From positions 1 through 18,744 of the forward strand of contig JANRJY010000068.1 of NCBI GenBank assembly GCA_033763735.1: a DNA stretch of 18,744 nt, given 5' to 3'. The stretch is from JANRJY01 sp033763735 (GTDB lineage Bacteria; Bacteroidota; Bacteroidia; Cytophagales; UBA9547). The translations under genes and the position numbers were made by a program. The notes under the pieces were generated by a model. It saw only the letters and a list, made by a program, of their open reading frames with translations. It did no database searches and was not told the origin of the DNA. Numbering within the stretch: position 1 is the first letter of the stretch; every line of letters starts with the position of its first letter. Of this stretch, positions 14,601-18,744 are shown piece by piece.

Positions 14601-15865
14601 CTTCCGGATTGGATAATAAAATAATTACATGGAAAGATGTACGTAAAGCCCTTAAAGCCAATGAGTATGCCGTTGAAATTACTCGATTCCGCCACTTTAA
14701 CAAAACATTTACGGATTCCATTGTATATGTTGCTTTGGTTCTTTCGAACAATTCAGACAAAGCCCCCACTGCAGTTTTCATTCCTGATGGAAAATTATTA
14801 GAAACCAAATACATAAAATATTACAAAAATGTGGTTATCAACCGTTTGGAAGGCGATGATTACTCATACGATGCCTATTGGAAAGTACTCAAAAAAGCCA
14901 TCCCTGATAATGCTACCATATTTCTGTCAAATGAAGGTGTGTACAATGAGATTAATGTGGAAGGACTTCAAAGTGCAGATAATTCGTATGTGATTGACAA
15001 AAACAATGTGGTAATAGTGAGTAATACCAAAGATATATTGAAACGGAAAACGCAAACCGTGGGCAAAGTAGTAGCAGGAAAAGCTTTGTTTATTGGCAAT
15101 CCTGTGTTTTATGGTGTAACAACCGTAAATGCCTGGTTGGCAAGTGCAAGCTCAACCGACCGCTCGGCACCTGCTTTTAAAGCACGTATGGTAAATACAG
15201 GTGAGAAAATGGCAACGGTAAGTCAATTACCAGGCACCGAGGCTGAGGTTAATGATATTGAAAAATTATTTACTTCTAATGGTTGGAAAACTAAGAAAAT
15301 GATTCAACACGCTGCGGATGAGGATTCACTGAAATATGCCAAAAATCCGAATATCATTCACATAGCTACCCATGGATATTTCAAACCCAATGACGACCCT
15401 AATGAATTCAGCGACTTGGGTGCATCCGAAACCGAATTGCTTCAAAATCCACTGCTTAAGTCAGGTTTGTTGGTAAAAGGTGCCGGTGATGTATTAAGTA
15501 CAGGAAGTAGTTTATCAATAAATAATGAAAAAGGCATATTAACCGCCTACGAAGCCATGGATATGACTTTGGATAACACCGACTTGGTAGTGCTTAGCGC
15601 TTGTGAAACCGGTTTAGGAGAAGTACAAATAGGTGAAGGGGTTTTTGGATTGCAAAGAGCATTTTTGGTGGCTGGAGCTAATAGATTGGTAATGACCTTA
15701 TTTAAAGTGGATGACTTGGTTACCAAAGAACTCATGATGACCTTTTACAAAAATTGGCTTTCGACGGGTGATTTACGTAAGTCATTTGCTGATGCCAAAC
15801 GTGATATCAAACAGAAATACAAATATCCGGTGTATTGGAGCAGTTTTGTTATGATTGGAATATAA
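11621..15865 (+). CDS. Exported TPR-CHAT protein (caspase/separase-fold predicted cysteine peptidase)
   Basis: A 1414-residue protein with an N-terminal signal (MKGLQLLKYLPFIALLAC). It could be a lipoprotein cleaved before Cys18 (LLAC) or be cut by signal peptidase I near IFA-Q25, so it is predicted to be periplasmic or outer-membrane anchored. From about residue 90 to 860 it is built of tandem TPR-type helical pairs, for example YAKAEQLIRQAVDIF and YDDAEAALKKAGK. A charged helical stretch (about 930-1000, with SQLEKEINQLEKELSES) precedes the CHAT domain (about 1000-1414). The catalytic dyad expected for clan CD is present: His1251 in HIATHGYF and Cys1328 in LSACETGLGE. The domain closes with YPVYWSSFVMIGI, the usual CHAT ending. 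CHAT proteins are predicted or proven proteases often held by TPR partners; substrate and trigger are unknown here. A secreted FG-GAP protein gene follows by 14 bp, so the two are probably cotranscribed. Confidence 0.88.
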   Translation: MKGLQLLKYLPFIALLACNTTIFAQKWNKKYKIAQKRYTDGYYQSSYRFTKRLISKIEKAGAPSEAQLYKAYYFQALNAEALTKFSEMDSLVKKTESLINALPSDSTTQKALGFAGLAYSYYQYGNYAKANQYYKKATAISQPNKSVEQQINFQIALNNYKSGFYNEALTLVNVLQNQKNDQLFDKTLSRASLTLVKNEYASIINLKAEILFAKGNFNSCDSAVKQNAEWIQKNLKKRNLAFRDNLYLKGKLAEKNEQFKYATKMYESANKYTKYRPLEKTGANVAESLIKLYYTRNKKHESIKGRIKFDRAVQRAFGKNSFNYARYRFQEVELLQSEGKYSKAEKRLLALYNTNKKFIIDHDLHVKILNTKADLAIKKGAYDEAEDTLIKSLAIKSKLYGEDAPEFHKLKLLAADFYANYANKFSLAAAIQDYSYNKVVAPQLSNQNMEKMKLMQQVANTYDIIEKYDLAIKYLEEASNNIKAYYGTENTMYASDLEKTAEVLIKKGDYAKAEQLIRQAVDIFQRTSTRKNAAEQANTYLALAKLYNLLGLYDDAEAALKKAGKLSKKSKNYRTQQAAKSMDELAALYIKEGRFNEAEKFLEAAVKEKEKKFGNVSKDLITTLNLSGELYLITGNYAKSEKNIRRSMAITTKIYGDSSVRFTESLQLIERLYRELGDLKKAEETAQQVLRIERKQLGNNHIDVANTLTRLALIKLYSGNNPLESEKMLLEALRITKFNLGDQNPQYADQLKSIALFYIFTSKFDRADSCLNVANNIWLTKLGKTNAKSAEIALLKGNVLYRKSEYPKAIAKYSEAKNMYNSVFSNKHPGYVEATSKLARAYYMNNEVQKSINELNSATANYLEFTKKYFPSLSFSEKSKYWASIKEDFELYNSIAMRLQGQNPSVLAGMYTNIISTKALLLSSSIKVKERILNSKDDKLIAKFNLWSEKKQFLLQVAGMSKEQQVEAGVNSSQLEKEINQLEKELSESSELFASGLDNKIITWKDVRKALKANEYAVEITRFRHFNKTFTDSIVYVALVLSNNSDKAPTAVFIPDGKLLETKYIKYYKNVVINRLEGDDYSYDAYWKVLKKAIPDNATIFLSNEGVYNEINVEGLQSADNSYVIDKNNVVIVSNTKDILKRKTQTVGKVVAGKALFIGNPVFYGVTTVNAWLASASSTDRSAPAFKARMVNTGEKMATVSQLPGTEAEVNDIEKLFTSNGWKTKKMIQHAADEDSLKYAKNPNIIHIATHGYFKPNDDPNEFSDLGASETELLQNPLLKSGLLVKGAGDVLSTGSSLSINNEKGILTAYEAMDMTLDNTDLVVLSACETGLGEVQIGEGVFGLQRAFLVAGANRLVMTLFKVDDLVTKELMMTFYKNWLSTGDLRKSFADAKRDIKQKYKYPVYWSSFVMIGI

Positions 15866-15879
15866 AACACTAAGACTAG

Positions 15880-18744
15880 ATGAAAAAATTATTATTATTA
15901 TTGATAATTATTGGATTTATTTTTCAAACGAAAGCACAAATAAGTGCCATACCTCCAACGTTAACTTTTTCTTATGTTGAGGGCCAAGCTGCACCATCTG
16001 AACAATCGGTATCGGTAAATTCATTTGGATCGAATGATATAACTGTTACTTCAAGTTTTCCATTTTCAGTATCCAATACTTCCGGAGGCGGATATAGCAC
16101 ATCTACAACATTGCCCCCAGGTTTATCTACACTTTATGTCGTTATTGAAAGCGGTCTGATTGCAAACAACTATTCAGGAATTATTAATTTCGATGATGGT
16201 AGTCAGACTAATACATTACCGGTAGATGGATTTGTAACACCTGTAAGTGCCACTCCTACAGTTATTTATTTCCCATTATCATTCGAAACATTTACCGCAA
16301 ACCCTAACACTAATTCGGCAGAGCAAAGCATTTTCGTTACCGGTACCGATTTGGCAGGTGATATCTTTTTTGATGTGAGTGCAGGAAGCGATTTTGAAGT
16401 TTCGGTTTCGTCAGGTGGTATTTTTGGCGATCAAGTTAAAATCAATCAAGGCGTAGGTTCAGGTACTATTTATGTCCGAATGAAACCTGGGGCTAATACC
16501 ATAGCATTAGATAATCTTTCCATTTCAACTTCAGGGTTAATACCTTCCCAATCTATTTCATTGTTTGGAGAACGAATACTTCCCCCTATTTCCATCACAT
16601 CTATAAACCCAAACCCTTTAGTACGTGGAGGGGAAGTTACCATAACCGGTTCCAGATTTTTTGCACCAATAGAAGTTTTTATTCCAGGCAGAGCTAAAAT
16701 TTCAACAACAATATTAGATACAAATACTTTTACCTTTCCATTTCCTAGCAATTACGCCCAAAATACTGTTACTATTACCTTTACTGGTGCTTCCAAAAGT
16801 ATTGTTCAAACATATCCTGTTATTGGCTCGGTGTTGCCCCCTGATATTTCTTTGATTACTCCTGGTAGAATCAGCGCCTTTAACCAATTATTGGTATATG
16901 GCTCCAATTTTCCAGACATAAATAGTTTGGCGATAAATTTAGGAGGTAAAGCATCAATCGTTAATAATGCCCAATTAGCTTTGCTTGAGTTATATCCTTC
17001 AACCGGAATTTCTGCAAAAGGTCAAATTCAGGTAGTTGATACACAATCAGGTTTGCAATCTACTTCCACGCAGCATTTCTTTACCAGCTACTTTCCTTCA
17101 AATACTACTATCACATCTCAAAGTTTTGGTGTACCCAACGTGCTTAACATAGGAACGGATGTAACTTCATTTGAATCTGCCGATTTTGATGGGGACAATA
17201 AAATGGATATTGCAGTTTTAAGTGCCACCAATAATTCCATTACATTTCTGAAAAATCCTTTCATTTCTGCTAACTCCACTTTAGCATTGTCTGATAATTA
17301 TGGTACTATAAAGTATGTCGATTTTAATGGTGATGGAAAGTTAGACTTATTTGCCTGGGGTAAGTCAACCAATAAGCTATCCGTTTTCTTAAACACATCC
17401 AATTCTGCTACCGGAATATCATTCAATCCCACTCCGGTGAGTATAACCACTACGAATAATATGAATGATGCTACATTTTTTGATTTTAATAAAGATGGCA
17501 AAATTGACATACTAGCTTCCCAACAAGGATCATCAGCACTTGAATTTTGGCTCAATAACACTTCCATTAGTGGACTGTCTTTCAACTCAAGTCCATTTCT
17601 TTATAGTACTGCAACCATTTCAAGTGGGATATCTGCCCAAAACATTACAATAATTGACCGAGATAATGATAATGACATGGATCTTGTGCTTCAGGATGTA
17701 TCCGACCCTAATGCTTATTATAATTTAGAAAATAATTCAACGGTGGGTAGTATATCATTCAATTATGATGGTACTTTCCCAGGAACGAACTTAACAACCG
17801 ATATTAAAGTAGCGAATGTAAATGGTTCATCTGACAATAGTATAATTGCAATTCAAAATCCGGGATCGAGCCTAAATATTATTTCTTACGCTTCGGGTTA
17901 TAACTATAATACCAAAAATACCAATATTGCCATTACCAAATTTGAAACGGGCAATTTTGATGGAGATAATTACAACGATATTGCTGCAATTATGCCTTCT
18001 ACAAATCAAGTAGGTGTTTTTAGAGTTGCTGATTCCTCAGGAACCCCTTCACATATTTACAATCCTATTTTACTTAACACGCAATCCAACCCAATTGACA
18101 TTGATGTAGAAGATTACAATAATGATGGCCAGCCCGATATTGCAGTGCTCAATGCAGGAAGCCAATCTGTGCAAATTTTTCCAAATGTGGCGGGTCAAAT
18201 TACAAGCTTATCAATTACAGGGTTTAGAAATGAAATAACTTTGCTCAACGATACCATTGTTTTGGGTTTTGAGTACAACCCGCAAGATGCCAATCAGTTT
18301 GACCTTGATTGGACCGTAACCGGTGTAGGGGAGGCTGTACTTGATTATTATCAATCATATAATGCTACAGATAAAATAATCTTAACAGCAATTGATAATG
18401 GTGTAGTTACTGTAACTGCAACTACTTTGCAAAAAGTTAAAGCTCAATATATTATTACCATTTCAGGACAGGTAGCCCCTCCAGATATTTTGAGTAGTGC
18501 TATGCAATTAGTGCCTGGTGATAAGTATTCTGTAACCACCTTAACCACTCAAGGACTTGCCAAAATATTGTCATCGCCACCGGGAGTTTCTCAAACTTGG
18601 AATATTACCAATGCGGTAACTACTGGCGATTCAAGCCTCGTTGAAATTGTGGATGCATTTAGCACACCTTACTTTTTTTCAAATTTTCTTAATTCGGTGT
18701 TAGCCTCTAAAAAGGATGATAAATACACCTATTATTCATATTCT
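15880..18744 (+). CDS. Secreted IPT/TIG and FG-GAP (VCBS-like) repeat protein (partial, runs off window)
   Basis: An open frame of 955 codons with no stop before the window edge. The ATG at 15880 starts a clear signal peptide (MKKLLLLLIIIGFIFQTKAQ, cut near KAQ). Two beta-sandwich segments follow (about 22-125 and 128-235; the second has EQSIFVTGTDLAGDIFFDVS, common in Bacteroidota secreted proteins). Then come two IPT/TIG-like segments (from about 238, ISITSINPNPLVRGGEVTI; from about 322, DISLITPGRISAF). Six Asp-rich calcium-type loops mark a beta-propeller: DFDGDNKMD (435), DFNGDGKLD (481), DFNKDGKID (535), DRDNDNDMD (593), NFDGDNYND (692) and DYNNDGQPD (745). A probable T9SS sorting domain would lie beyond the edge and is not seen. 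It is likely a cell-surface or released adhesin or ligand-binding protein, transcribed with the TPR-CHAT gene 14 bp upstream. FG-GAP/VCBS is firm; the role is not. Confidence 0.85.
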   Translation, partial: MKKLLLLLIIIGFIFQTKAQISAIPPTLTFSYVEGQAAPSEQSVSVNSFGSNDITVTSSFPFSVSNTSGGGYSTSTTLPPGLSTLYVVIESGLIANNYSGIINFDDGSQTNTLPVDGFVTPVSATPTVIYFPLSFETFTANPNTNSAEQSIFVTGTDLAGDIFFDVSAGSDFEVSVSSGGIFGDQVKINQGVGSGTIYVRMKPGANTIALDNLSISTSGLIPSQSISLFGERILPPISITSINPNPLVRGGEVTITGSRFFAPIEVFIPGRAKISTTILDTNTFTFPFPSNYAQNTVTITFTGASKSIVQTYPVIGSVLPPDISLITPGRISAFNQLLVYGSNFPDINSLAINLGGKASIVNNAQLALLELYPSTGISAKGQIQVVDTQSGLQSTSTQHFFTSYFPSNTTITSQSFGVPNVLNIGTDVTSFESADFDGDNKMDIAVLSATNNSITFLKNPFISANSTLALSDNYGTIKYVDFNGDGKLDLFAWGKSTNKLSVFLNTSNSATGISFNPTPVSITTTNNMNDATFFDFNKDGKIDILASQQGSSALEFWLNNTSISGLSFNSSPFLYSTATISSGISAQNITIIDRDNDNDMDLVLQDVSDPNAYYNLENNSTVGSISFNYDGTFPGTNLTTDIKVANVNGSSDNSIIAIQNPGSSLNIISYASGYNYNTKNTNIAITKFETGNFDGDNYNDIAAIMPSTNQVGVFRVADSSGTPSHIYNPILLNTQSNPIDIDVEDYNNDGQPDIAVLNAGSQSVQIFPNVAGQITSLSITGFRNEITLLNDTIVLGFEYNPQDANQFDLDWTVTGVGEAVLDYYQSYNATDKIILTAIDNGVVTVTATTLQKVKAQYIITISGQVAPPDILSSAMQLVPGDKYSVTTLTTQGLAKILSSPPGVSQTWNITNAVTTGDSSLVEIVDAFSTPYFFSNFLNSVLASKKDDKYTYYSYS

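Noticed and set aside
11621..15865. Type III-E CRISPR (craspase) TPR-CHAT component
   Set aside because: It carries an export signal and there is no Cas7-11 or array in the window; only the domain architecture is shared.

Overview
The window is AT-rich DNA from a member of the Bacteroidota. The evidence is the TAnnTTTG-type promoter -7 boxes, the lack of clear Shine-Dalgarno sites, and a PorV/PorQ-family outer-membrane protein beside a gingipain-like C25 peptidase with a FlgD-like C-terminal domain, both typical of the type IX secretion system (T9SS). I cannot name a genus. No rRNA, tRNA or CRISPR array was seen.

Layout. Positions 1-503 (minus) hold the start of an RluA-type RNA pseudouridine synthase that runs off the left edge. 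From 663 to 2678 (plus) an ilvB-like acetolactate synthase catalytic subunit is followed by a very short ACT-only regulatory subunit, giving a two-gene branched-chain amino-acid unit. From 2685 to 4478 (minus) lie a GntP-family permease and, downstream of it, a DUF1801 protein. Between 4479 and 4517 two divergent -7 boxes lie almost back to back, and both genes start within a few bases of their box.

The accessory half begins at 4518. A PorV/PorQ-family barrel protein overlaps by 4 bp (ATGA) a 1681-residue C25 (gingipain/PorU-type) peptidase with an intact His/Cys pair; it resembles the long 'PorU2' class of putative T9SS sortases. Behind it is a small mobile cassette: a Y1/HUH transposase of the REP-associated (RAYT) type with REP-like repeats on both sides in opposite orientation. 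The whole cassette is bounded by two near-identical 58-bp copies of the last codons and 3' flank of the C25 gene. Next come a 1414-residue exported TPR-CHAT protein (a second clan-CD, caspase-fold peptidase with its His/Cys pair present) and, 14 bp later, a large secreted protein with IPT/TIG-like domains and six Asp-rich FG-GAP/VCBS loops that runs off the right edge.

Working together: the PorV-like/C25 pair probably forms a two-component outer-membrane processing or attachment unit. The TPR-CHAT protein and the FG-GAP protein probably form an operon in which the second protein could be a partner or substrate of the first; this is inference from adjacency and family knowledge. The most unusual items are the RAYT/REP cassette inside a duplicated gene end, an ILEI/FAM3-like segment inside the C25 protein, and two clan-CD peptidases with secreted neighbours within 12 kb.
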